64,000 nucleotides of DNA from Flectonema sp. DT1601 (taxonomy: Eukaryota; Euglenozoa; Diplonemea; Diplonemida; Diplonemidae), in the NCBI GenBank assembly GCA_964019425.1, contig OZ025833.1:558001-622000 (forward strand), given 5' to 3'. The notes beneath the pieces were generated by a model. It worked only from the letters and a program-made list of their open reading frames with translations, was not told the origin of the DNA and made no database searches. This document shows positions 10,438 to 20,499 of this stretch, in pieces (the first letter of the stretch is position 1; every line of letters starts with the position of its first letter). Position numbers and translations under genes: made by a program.

Positions 10438-12602
10438 CAAAACTTTGTGTGGTGCTGCTGGTTTTTGAAAACTTTTTGTGTGGTGCTGGTGATTTTTGAA
10501 AAAATTGTGTAGAACTTGTCATTTTTGAAAACTTTGTGTTGAGCTTGTCATTTTTGAAAACTTTGTGTGTGGTGCTGCTGGTTTTTAAAAACTTTGTGTG
10601 TGGTGCTGGTGATTTTTGAAAACTTTGTGTAGAACTTGTCATTTTTGAAAACTTTGTGTTGAGCTTGTCATTTTTGAAAACTTTGTGTGTGGTGCTGCTG
10701 GTTTTTTAAAAACTTTGTGTGTAGAGCTTGTCATTTTTTAAAACTTTGTGTGTGGTGCTGCTGGTTTTTGAAAACTATTTGTGTGGTGCTGTTGGTTTTT
10801 GAAAACTTTGTCTAGAACTTGTCGTTTTTTAAAACTTTGTGTGTGGTGCTGCTGGTTTTTGAAAACTTTGTGTAGAGCTTACCGTTTTTGAAAACTTTGT
10901 GGGAACTGTAGAGCTTATCGTTTTTCAAAACCTTTTGTGTGGTGCTGTTGGTTTTTGAAAACTTTGTGTAGAACTTGTCATTTTTGAAAACTTTGTGTGT
11001 GGTGCTGCTGGTTTTTTAGAACTTTTTGTATGGTGCTGATGGTTTTTGAAAACTTTGTGTGTGGTGCTGCTGGTTTTTTAAAAACTTTGTGTGTAGAGCT
11101 TGTCATTTTTTAAAACTTTGTGTGGTGCTGCTGGTTTTTGAAAACTTTTTGTATGGTGCTGATGGTTTTTGAAAACTTTTTGTGTGCTGCTGTTGGTTTT
11201 TGAAAACTTTGTGTAAAACTTGTCATTTTTGAAAACTTTGTGTAGAACTTGTCATTTTTGAAAAGTTTGTGTGTGGTGCTGGTGGTTTTTTAAAAACTTT
11301 GCGTGTAGAGCTTGTCATTTTTTAAAACTTTGTGTAGAGCGTGTTGTTTTTTAAAACTTTTTGTGTGCTGCTGGTGGTTTTTGAAAACTTTTTGTGTGGT
11401 GCTGGTGATTTTTGAAAACTTTGTGTAGAACTTGTCATTTTTGAAAACTTTGTGTGTGCTGCTGGTGGTTTTTGAAAACTCTGTGTAGGTCTTTTCATTT
11501 TTTGAAACTTTGTGTGTGGTGCTGGTGGTTTTTGAAAACTTTGTGTGTGGTGCTGGTAGTTTCTGAAAACTTTGTGTAGAGCTTACCGTTTTTGAAAACT
11601 TTGTGTAGTGCATGTCGTTTTTCAAAACTTTTTGTGTGCTGCTAGTGGTTTTTGAAAACTTTCTGTGTGTTGCTGCTGGTTTTTGAAAACTTTTTGTGTG
11701 GTGCTGGTGATTTTTGAAAACTTTGTGTTGAACTTGTCATTTTTGAAAACTTTGTGTGTGGTGCTGCTGGTTTTTTAAAACTTTGTGTAGAACTTGTCAT
11801 TTTTGAAAACTTTGTGTAGTGCGTGTCGTTTTTCAAAACTTTGTGTGTGGTGCTGGTGGTTTTTGAAAACTTTGTGTAGAACTTGTCGTTTTTTAAAACT
11901 TTGTGTGTGGTGCTGGTGGTTTTTGAAAACTTTGTGTAGAACTTGTCATTTTTGAAAACTTTGTGTGTGGTGCTGCTGGTTTTTTAAAACTTTGTGTAGA
12001 GCTTGTCGTTTTTTAAAACTTTGTGTGTGGTGCTGCTGGTTTTTTAAAACTTTGTGTAGAACTTGTCATTTTTGAAAACTTTGTGTAGTGCGTGTCGTTT
12101 TTCAAAACTTTGTGTGTGGTGCTGGTGGTTTTTGAAAACTTTGTGTAGAACTTGTCGTTTTTTAAAACTTTGTGTGTGGTGCTGGTGGTTTTTGAAAACT
12201 TTGTGTAGAACTTGTCATTTTTGAAAACTTTGTGTAGAGCTTGTCATTTTTTAAAACTTTGTGTGTGGTGCTGCTGGTTTTTGAAAACTTTGTGGTGATT
12301 CTTGAAAACTTTGTGTAGGGCTTGTCATTTTTGAAAACTCTGTGTAGGGCTTGTCATTTTTGAAAACTTTGTGTGTGGTGCTGGTGGTTTTTGAAAACTT
12401 GGTGGTGATTCTTGAAAACTTTGTGTAGGGCTTGTCGTTTTTGAAAACCTTGTGTGTGGTGCTGGTTGTTTTTGAAAACTTTGTGTAGAGATTGCTGTTT
12501 TTGAAAAAAATTGTGTGTGGTGCTGGTGGTTTTTGATAACTTTGTGTGTAGAGCTTGTCGTTTTTTAAAACTTTGTGTGTGGAGCTGGTGGTTTTTGAAA
12601 AC
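10438..12602. repeat. Minisatellite block 3, ~30-bp units
   Basis: Same unit family as blocks 1 and 2, but with a different order of variants and more divergent units towards the right end (11,300-12,600). It is therefore an older or independently expanded block. It ends at AAAACTTTTCAGGAG. Confidence 0.92.
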
Positions 12603-13287
12603 TTTTCAGGAGAAAAAGAAAGTCTGCCTTAAATTCGGCAAGTTCGATTCTGGGTGGCGGATTTCTTAATCACAGGCCACAAGGCACTTTTTTTATATAA
12701 AGTTGGCGGTTTCGGAAACTTTTGTGTCTGGATTAGAGGTTTTTTCTTTTATAATTTATTAATTCTCTATTCTGTTGTTCTCTTTTAGTGTCTTTCGTTG
12801 TTCCTGATCATGACACTAAACTGATCAAGCATCTCAACCACCACAACTCAACAGCGCAGAACCCTGCATCCTTATGCAAAATATGATTGTGAGTGTGATT
12901 GGAGCAGCCTTAGCACACTTGTCCATCTGGACCAAGTACTGCCTAAGCCTGGCTTAGTTGACAGCAGCGTGAGTCACTTGGGTCATGAGGAGGCAGAATT
13001 CTCCAACTTCACATGCCATCCACCTCATGACAAAGTGTGCTTGCAGAGAAGAGAAGAGGCTACTCTGCTCTCACAAACATAGTGCAGATGAGGGACAGAG
13101 GGCTCTTGCCACATTGCAACATGCGTGGAGTGCCAGCGATGATGCTGATTCTTCGATGTCTCTGTGTGACTTTGCGGTTGACCTTAGCCAAAAACAAACA
13201 CAACAAACAGGTTTGCACCATTACTTCTTTGTTTCTTTCTCACCGCTCGCCGCAGTCACACAGAGCGGTATCGATTGGAGATGATGG
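12603..13287. other. Unique-looking spacer, possibly inner part of a LINE-like element
   Basis: Mixed-composition sequence without long homopolymers. GTTCCTGATCATGACACTAA near 12801 resembles the satellite word CCTGGTCAAGACGCTAA. Short frames on + around 12985-13291 have no domain I recognise. Because 13288 onward looks like the 3' end of a LINE-like element, this may be more of the same, in decay. Confidence 0.3.
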
Positions 13288-14130
13288 ATGAAGACGCTCC
13301 ATGGCGATGTAGAAAGGGAAGGCCGATCTCAAAAAGATTGCCTATATCCCCTGCACGACAACACATCCGCAGATGTGTTGTGGTCGATTGCGAACGCTTA
13401 TCAAAACTGTATTTTATGTGGAAGAGTCAACCCAACGCTGCGTCATGTGCTCACAGCTTGTCCAGTTTGCATTAAAGCAAGGGCGTTTTACATGGAGTGG
13501 GTTAAGTTACCAGGTGAGATTTGGACTGTTAGCTTTTGGCTAAGGCCCTCCCTGAAGAGTAAGAACAAAAAAACTACTCGCACCTGAAGAAAACATACAC
13601 AAAGAACACACTGTAAGTTGTGTGTGTATTTTGTGTTTGTCACAACAGAAGAGAAAAGAAAGAATGTCAAGGTTGGTATCAACGCACAACATTGGTGGCT
13701 CTACTAGACCCTGAGCGATCCCACTGGATCTCTCATCGTTCACAGTACCTGTGTGAAGTTATAAAATCAAAGGTAAACTATGAACTACAAATGACTTAGC
13801 CTGTTATTATAATGCCACAGGCAGGCCCTGCATTCAGCAACTATCCAGCAGTGCTTGAATGTCCTGATCTTCTTCTAAAAAAAAGAAAGAAAAACAAAAC
13901 TGTAGCTGGGATCACTCAGGATCAACAGACTACCAATGCTACCTGTTGTACTTGCTCACTATGGGGGGTGATGCCAAACACCCAGAAGTACTTAACTGCT
14001 TTCCTTCTTGCTGCCCAGGAGTTTCTGACCAGAACTAATAGAAAATAAAAAGCAGATGGGAAACAATAAAAAGTAAAATGGATATAACTGAAGTTAAACG
14101 AGACGAATGAAGTAACAGACCAGAATAGAA
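13288..14130 (+). mobile_element. LINE-like 3' region with CCHC zinc knuckle (longest copy)
   Basis: A frame at 13288-13587 encodes a Cys/His cluster (CILCG, then LRHVLTACP) in the spacing found at the C-terminal end of many non-LTR retrotransposon reverse transcriptases (C-x2-C, then H-x4-C). The sequence after it, from about 13500, is the part shared with copies at 6010 and 9371. The shared part ends near AAGAGAAT (about 14133). No reverse-transcriptase core is visible upstream, so this copy too is a fragment. The alternative is a repeat of unknown kind whose short frame mimics a zinc knuckle. Confidence 0.4.
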
Positions 14131-14369
14131 AGAGAATAAAAAGAAAAGATATAGGCGTTTAGAAATGGAAGGGCCTGAACCGAAGTTCAGCCCCTATTCC
14201 TCTCCCTACTTTTCCAAATCAGACCGCCACACTGCTGTGTGACATTACTGCTACATTCTGTAGCTTCTACAAAATCTCTTTTTGTTTTGCAGTTGTCTTT
14301 TGGTTGTAGCATCTATTCATTTTTTTCTTTTTAATGTCCCAAACTTCATTTTTCTTTTTTTTTTCAAAG

Positions 14370-14794
14370 ATGGGTGCTGTGTCACTTCCAAAACACTCCG
14401 AAGCATAGACTTGAACAGCTTCTTAAGCCAGTGAACGAGTTCAAATGTTATTACTCTACAAGAGTTCCAATACTACGTCATGAAAGTGAATTATCATTTA
14501 GTTTAGACAGACCACGGACTCTAGTCGCTCGAATTGAATCAGCGAATACATCTCTTCGATCTGAGAGCAGTATTTACAGTGAATCACTTCCTGAAGACCT
14601 ATTCGAAGAAGATGAGGAACCATACGAAGAGCGAACAGATGAGGAGTCGCAGTCTGAAAATCTATCCCGACGCGAGTCGCAGTACGAAACTCTGTCAGGA
14701 CATGAGTCGCAGTGTGACACCGTCCGAAGCTCTGTTCCGACACGAGTCACAGCGAATTTCACAACCCGAATCGGAGTACGAAGTAGCAGATTAG
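14370..14794 (+). pseudogene. Ser/Glu-rich short gene, frame broken or mis-sequenced
   Basis: A good acceptor (TTTCTTTTTTTTTCAAAG, ending 14368) sits next to an ATG at 14370, but that frame stops after 12 codons. The frame beginning four bases later is open to 14892 and carries a Ser/Glu-rich repeat (SENLSRRESQYETLSGHESQ). Near 14725 the repeat pattern moves into a third frame (FRHESQRISQPESEYEVAD, stop at 14794). Two one-base shifts would explain this, from gene decay or from assembly error. No known domain is seen. Confidence 0.35.
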
Positions 14795-15129
14795 AGTGCT
14801 CTTGTAAACGAGCTGTTTTTTGCATGCTATTGGATGGATTTCTTTACCTCACTTTCACATATACAGGCTTATGGGGTTTGTGGTGGTGGTAGTGGGAGGG
14901 TGAGAGAGAGAGGTTGTGACTCCAAATCGTTATTTCTTATCGAGCAATTCTTTTGATGCACTTTGTTAGAATAGTCGAGTAGCTATTTATATCATCTCAT
15001 CAGGTGATGTACTGAGTAGTGTGATGGAGGGAGGTGGAGTTTTTTATTTGGGCTCTTAATTGTATCTGAAAATCATCGTTAAAATACTTTCTTACAGATT
15101 GATTCATTTGAATAAAAAAAACAAGAACA

Positions 15130-15630
15130 ATGTCAGATGAGGTTAAATGGGTTGAGATCTGGGACTTATTCGATACTAAAAAAAGTGGCTCAATATCGAA
15201 ATCTGACTTTCTGTCATGTGTGAGAGCGTTAGGTAGGAGGTACACACAGAAGGACATGAATGAAAAAACTGCTTCACTTCCAGACCCGGTAGGTAAAGAT
15301 CAATTTTTAGCCTTCATGAGAGAGCCTTACACTGGTCCTACGGTTGATGATTTAAGGACAGCATTGAAGGCGTTTGATGGAAAAGACTGTGGCAGTCTAC
15401 CTCAATCTCAAATAACAATGATGTTAAAGGGAATGGGTGATAAACTCACTGACGAAGAAGCTCAAATTATCCTTGATGTGCTTCCACAAGAATCAGGGCA
15501 GTATAATATTGAGAAAATGGTTGAAACTTTAAACCCCGCACTGCCATCTGCCACCCCAAACATTGAGGAACTCCGACAGGAAATCGAACGTGACGAGATG
15601 GCAGCACTTGCTGCTTCTTCGGGACCATAG
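15130..15630 (+). CDS. Calmodulin/light-chain-like EF-hand protein (166 aa)
   Basis: An EF-hand protein of calmodulin or myosin-light-chain size. The first loop reads DTKKSGSISKSD at residues ~15-26, with Asp in place of the usual final Glu. A second degenerate loop (FDGKDCGSLPQS, ~85-96) lacks most calcium ligands, and the helices around TDEEAQIILDVLPQ match the third and fourth hands only loosely. It is therefore likely a light-chain or scaffold-type subunit that binds a helical target with little or no calcium. An acceptor (TTTCTTACAG, ends 15097) lies 32 nt before the ATG. A specific partner cannot be named. Confidence 0.85.
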   Translation: MSDEVKWVEIWDLFDTKKSGSISKSDFLSCVRALGRRYTQKDMNEKTASLPDPVGKDQFLAFMREPYTGPTVDDLRTALKAFDGKDCGSLPQSQITMMLKGMGDKLTDEEAQIILDVLPQESGQYNIEKMVETLNPALPSATPNIEELRQEIERDEMAALAASSGP

Positions 15631-16237
15631 TACTTATTATGAAAACTAATTACTGTTATGTTATTCTGTTCTTTCCTTTATTGGGAAAAAAATACTTTTT
15701 TAATAAGCACCATCTTTGGAATTTATCAGGTGTGCACTGAACTTTTAAAAAAAAAAAAATCCATCAGATAGCATTTCCAAAGACAATATTTTTATTTTGT
15801 TTTAATTTTGAAAAAGAAATTCGCTGAGTTTGCTTTTTTTTTCACTTTTTTTTTCCCTTTTTTTTTCCCCTTTTTTTTTCCCTTTTTTTTCTCGTTGTTG
15901 TTTGTTGTATTGCAAGATAGGATGTTATCGAGAATTAGAGTACAGCCTTTTTTTTTTTTTTTTTTTTTTCTTTTTTGACTAGTGATCCATGTAAGCAGAG
16001 AAAATATTGCTGTGAATTTATTGTGATTGGTTTTTTTTTTTTTTTTGTTGCAAAGGTAACTGTTTAGCACGTTCATTGCAGTATTCGTAGATTATAAGGT
16101 AACCTGCGTTGATCGTATCGCCTTCTCTGTTAGCTTTTGTTTTATTACCAATCCAATACTAGATATGAATGAGAAGATGAGTAGAAAATTCCCGTCTTTT
16201 TATTTCATCAAATATACTTTTAACTAAAGTTTAATTT
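15631..16237. other. Intergenic, homopolymer-rich
   Basis: Presumed 3' UTR of the EF-hand gene, then several long T-runs (15830-16045). I see nothing coding. Confidence 0.7.
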
Positions 16238-16259
16238 AAAAAAAAAAAAAAAAAAAAAA

Positions 16260-17957
16260 ATGAGATCGATAGGCCTGGCACTGATGGCCGCATCTCTTGC
16301 TTCCGGTCAAGGAAGTGGTCCGCCCCCTCCGGGACCTGTCTGTAAGAATTGTCCGAATATTGTGTTGTTAATGACTGATGATCAAGACAAACTGATTGGT
16401 GGTTGGGATAACATGCAGCAAACTAAAGAAAAAGTTCAACACAGAGGTGTTCTTGCGTCAGAATGGAGAATCCACACCCCAATCTGTGGACCATCAAGAG
16501 GACAGTTACAAAGCGGAAGATATATGCATAGCATTGCAAGCAAAGAGAAGACACCATCACCGAAAGTCTCATTTGGCGCAGTGAACCAAATTGATCTTGG
16601 TGGGAAGGTCTGGCCAAACATTTTTGCGAAAACCCTACGTGAGGAGAAAGGGTACGTCACAGGTCTATTTGGTAAGTGCATGAATGGTGGATGTGGTGTA
16701 AATAAGGAAGGCGGATACAACACAAACCCTTCTTCGAATCTTCATCTGGAAGGTGCATTTGACAGATGGTTTGAAGGCGTAGGTTACATAAACACAACGT
16801 TTTATGACAACAAAGCTGAAGGCTGCGACTGGCCGTGGACGTCTTCTAAGTGCGAAACGAAAACCTTCCCCGGTGGAAAGTGGGCTGGTAAAGGTGACGG
16901 GTACACTACTTCTACAATTGGAAATCAGACTGTCGACTGGATTAATGAGATTTCTTCACAACCTGATCGAAGACCTTTTTTTCTTTACTTTGCTCCACAC
17001 GCTCCGCATTCTCCTGCCACTCCAGCAACCTGGTACCAAACTGGAACTATCTGCGATGATATAATAGCACCAAGAATACCTAATTGGAATTACAGCGGAC
17101 CAGTGAGAACCTCGTGCAGCTCAAGTCCTCCTCATGGTCCTGTCATGTGGTGGAATGCAACTGATTTTCATGAACTGGTATCTTGCCAACCGTATTTTGA
17201 TGAAAGTGATGTTCAAGCCATAGACGATCTGGCACAAAAACGTTGCAAAACACTGCTGTCGGTTGATGACTCGTACATGAAGATAATCGAGACATTAGAA
17301 AAGTATGAGTTAATGAACAATACTTATATTTTAGTAACATCTGATCATGGGTACAATCTTGGACATCATATGTTACCTTCAAATAAATTCCTGTTGTATG
17401 AACATTCTCTAAGAATACCGATGCTGTTTTCAGGACCGGGCATTGAAAAGAATGGATCCTTTAACGTGATGGGGACTCAGGTAGATCTTGCTCCGACTAT
17501 TCTGGGTTTCGCTGGTATCGACACGCCATCACAGATGGATGGGAGGTCGATGGTTTCTAATTTAGTGACAGAGACTGAAGGTTCAATTCCTGGATCAGTC
17601 AGAAATCATTTAAAAAGATCAAAACCATTCTCACGTACATCAACATTTCATGAATACTACAACCAAGGACCTTTATCAGTTGGAACCCGTCATCCAATGG
17701 ACGACTGGAGCAACACTTACATTGGCGTTACTTACAAAGGAGATGAAGGTGATTATAAGTTCGCTATGTACGACCCGTATGGTAAACAAACAAAATTTAC
17801 AAAACCATACATGTATGAACTTTTTAATCTCAGTTCTGATCCTTATGAATTATACAACATATACAACTCCACCGTAAAATCAAATCCCAAACTGGTTGAC
17901 ATGCTGACTAACCTTACCTACACATGGTATCACTGTGAGGGACCATCTTGTCAGTAG
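16260..17957 (+). CDS. Secreted sulfatase (formylglycine-type, 565 aa)
   Basis: A type I sulfatase that hydrolyses sulfate esters, probably on glycans, in the secretory pathway, lysosome or outside the cell. There is an N-terminal signal peptide (residues 1-16), then PNIVLLMTDDQD with the metal-binding Asp pair (D40, D41). The formylglycine motif C76-G-P-S-R follows, where the Cys is oxidised by the formylglycine-generating enzyme. A C-terminal metal-site segment reads VTSDHGYNLGHH. The overall layout is closest to N-acetylglucosamine-6-sulfatase/arylsulfatase relatives, but the substrate cannot be told. The length is normal for the family and all key residues are present. The ATG directly abuts a run of about 22 A. 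The acceptor is unclear; ACTAAAG at ~16230 is a weak candidate. Confidence 0.95.
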   Translation: MRSIGLALMAASLASGQGSGPPPPGPVCKNCPNIVLLMTDDQDKLIGGWDNMQQTKEKVQHRGVLASEWRIHTPICGPSRGQLQSGRYMHSIASKEKTPSPKVSFGAVNQIDLGGKVWPNIFAKTLREEKGYVTGLFGKCMNGGCGVNKEGGYNTNPSSNLHLEGAFDRWFEGVGYINTTFYDNKAEGCDWPWTSSKCETKTFPGGKWAGKGDGYTTSTIGNQTVDWINEISSQPDRRPFFLYFAPHAPHSPATPATWYQTGTICDDIIAPRIPNWNYSGPVRTSCSSSPPHGPVMWWNATDFHELVSCQPYFDESDVQAIDDLAQKRCKTLLSVDDSYMKIIETLEKYELMNNTYILVTSDHGYNLGHHMLPSNKFLLYEHSLRIPMLFSGPGIEKNGSFNVMGTQVDLAPTILGFAGIDTPSQMDGRSMVSNLVTETEGSIPGSVRNHLKRSKPFSRTSTFHEYYNQGPLSVGTRHPMDDWSNTYIGVTYKGDEGDYKFAMYDPYGKQTKFTKPYMYELFNLSSDPYELYNIYNSTVKSNPKLVDMLTNLTYTWYHCEGPSCQ

Positions 17958-19576
17958 GAGTTCAGTTTAGCTTTTAGTGCTCCAGTAATACTGTCTTGTG
18001 ATTAACAAAAAAAAAATATAAGACAGCTTTTTATCTGAATGGCTTTTTTGCTTCTTGTACTATGGATTAAAGTGATTTTGTACTACTGTGAATGTATTAA
18101 ATGGAATGTTTTTTTTTTTTTTTTTTTTTTTTTTTTGCATTTAACAAGTATTGTAAGAACGAAAAAGAATGTTGGCAGCACATGTAAACCTCCTTTAGCT
18201 TTATCAGTTTAAGTCGGTTCACGGTTTCGTGCACAAACAAATCACAGTTGTTATTCAGTATTTTCTGTATAGTTGAAGATAAAGCCAATTCTTTTTTTTT
18301 TCCCCTTCATCGTGTGGTTTAATTTGTTAAAGAAAAAGGCTACCAAAACGTATTTTCCTTATATGTGCCTAAAGCACTGATGTGTGTGTGTGTGTGTGGT
18401 GTGATTGAAACTTCAGATAAAAATCAGATATTTTAATGAGATCCGAATATATTCGGATCGATCCAGTGTGGTTCGATTTAAAAAAAAAAAAAAAAAAAAA
18501 GGTGCTGTCAAATCTAGCGATAATATGTAATTAATATTCCAACTGTCACAATGTAGTTTTGTTCTGATACTACAACAGGCGGGGAGGTAACTATTTTCCC
18601 CTTTTTTTTTTAAATATAATCTCAATTTAATGCACTGTTTTATAACTTAAGCATATCTGTTTCGGTCCGACGCAGTTATGACCCATAAACTGACTGTCAT
18701 CTTACCTGATTCTTTTGGTTTTCATTTCTTGCTGAGTGATACGGCTGTGTGCTGCCTAATTTTTTGTGGTAATTTCTAAAGCTTTTCGGTAAGCCCCCAG
18801 TACAATTATAATGCTTTGGACAACTGGGGGTGAACGATCCTCGGTACTGTTCCGGGGGTTTTCTATTTTCTTTCGTGGAGTGTGGGCAAATGGCACATGT
18901 GGTCGTATTATAAAGAAAGATGTATATGAAAGAAAACGGTTTTTATTTCACCTTCCTCCCACTCGGTTCATTTCTTTTATTTTCTTTAGTTGTTTACAAC
19001 CTGTTAGCCTCTGGGCAAGGTGGGAGCTGGGAGTCGATCACTTTCGGCCGAAGCTATAAAACTACAATCTTGGGTTCTTACTGATGCGGGCTACCCAGAC
19101 CCAATCTCTATTTTTTATTCTCACTTTTCTATACTAAAATTAATGCTCTACGAGTGTATTAGTATATTATTATTCATTTACTTATTTAATGCCATAAACG
19201 AAATTATTTTCTGCACATTTTCATCACTCTCGGAAACTGTTTCGAGTTGAATTATGTCAACATAAGCATCCCCTAAATTAATACACATATTTATATTTAT
19301 ATTTTATTTGATAGTTTTAATAAGCTAGGTGAGGTGGAAAGCTAGACATTGATATTCATTAATCTTTCGGTTGAAGCTAACTCAATGAACTGGTTCCTCT
19401 GTTGCTGTGAGTTACCCTCCCTAAAGGGAGAGGATTATTTAACTAACAAATACTGTTAGCCTCTCTTTTGTCAACGTTATTGTTTTTTTTTTTTTTTTTT
19501 TCCCATAAAAAAAAAACAGAATTCCACCGGGTTAGTGAGTTAAAATGAACAAACCAAAATAATTTTCTTTAAAACA
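17958..19576. other. Intergenic with dispersed repeat fragments
   Basis: Long T-runs, a (TG)n tract at ~18380-18398 and a copy of the dispersed repeat carrying CAGTTTAAGTCGGTTCACGG (18175-18290, related to 33380-33490). The 18780-19260 part has mixed composition with small palindromes (TTCGGCCGAAGC near 19042). I find no gene I can support. Confidence 0.6.
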
Positions 19577-19606
19577 GCTATCAGCACAATAGATTGAACA
19601 AACAAG

Positions 19607-20080
19607 ATGTATACAAGTCAAGAGTCTTTCAGTAAAGACGTACCCGTACAAGTCAGCAGCATTGGATGCGGGACAACACCTGCGAGAGGCCATTTGTGTG
19701 CGGAATGTCAACTTCGGAAATCAGAAACCAGATTCTGTCCAATCACAGGTAAGCCTCACGGTGGATGTGGACTGTGTGGATTGAGCACTAGAGCTTCTTA
19801 CTGCACAGTAACAGGTAATCCGCATACTGAAGGAGATGTCAAAGCGATATGTCCACAAGCGACAGTTACAAAACTATCTTCTTCTGTTAAATCCATTGAA
19901 GTAAAGACCAGTAATAAAATAAACACCGCATTCGACTCAGTAATATCAATATCAGTTCGTCAGGCAGTACAGAGATCTTTGCAATCTCGAGGAATGTCAA
20001 AATCATTCATTCAGAGTGTACCTCCACACGCTGCGACTGTTTCAGTAAAACAAACAAAACGTCGCAAACAAAATCCGTGA
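19607..20080 (+). CDS. Small Cys-rich protein with two CxxTGxPH repeats (157 aa)
   Basis: No family recognised. The N-terminal half has a C-x2-C pair (LCAEC) and two similar units, RFCPITGKPHGG and SYCTVTGNPHTEG, with a CGLCG between them. Together they supply enough Cys and His for one or two zinc sites. The C-terminal half is Ser/Thr-rich with a predicted helix (SVRQAVQRSLQSRG) and a basic tail (KQTKRRKQNP) that could be a nuclear signal. An acceptor (TTTCTTTAAAACAG) ends at 19577, 29 nt before the ATG. No signal peptide or membrane segment is present. Confidence 0.75.
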   Translation: MYTSQESFSKDVPVQVSSIGCGTTPARGHLCAECQLRKSETRFCPITGKPHGGCGLCGLSTRASYCTVTGNPHTEGDVKAICPQATVTKLSSSVKSIEVKTSNKINTAFDSVISISVRQAVQRSLQSRGMSKSFIQSVPPHAATVSVKQTKRRKQNP

Positions 20081-20467
20081 AATCCAATCTGTTTGTTGTT
20101 ATTAATTGTGAAAACATTGTTTTTTTTTTTGTTTTGTTTAATTCAATATTGCTATTTACACACCTCTTTTGTTCATACGTTGAATCTCTGAGAGGCTTTT
20201 CATAACATTTCACTTTGTGGTCGATGAGTAGCTCATTACCTTCTTTATTTGTAGTTTGCTTTTGTACTCTACTTCGCAGTTTTTTCGTTTTCTAACATTA
20301 ACTTCTTAGTTCAGTAACAAAGATGGTTGTCAGTCACGGGAAACTGAAATTCAGTTGACGGTGTGTTGACGGTATTGGTTGTTATTTTAACACACATTAG
20401 ATTATAGTATTTATGATACAATACATCTGTTTCATAAAGTTCATTTTTCAATTAAGATAGGGAGGAG
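20081..20467. other. Intergenic
   Basis: Presumed 3' UTR and short T-runs. Nothing coding is evident. Confidence 0.6.

Positions 20468-20495
<28 letters not shown>

Positions 20496-20499
<4 letters not shown>

Noticed and set aside
12615-12680. tRNA remnant around AAGTTCGATTCTGG
   Set aside because: Only a weak B-box and an imperfect stem; no A-box or acceptor pairing.
1-14000. Telomeric repeats
   Set aside because: The left region looks subtelomeric in style, but no TTAGGG-type array is present.
14574-14825. Minus-strand 83-codon Ser/Asp-rich frame
   Set aside because: Antisense of the Ser/Glu repeat at 14370-14794, with no start context.
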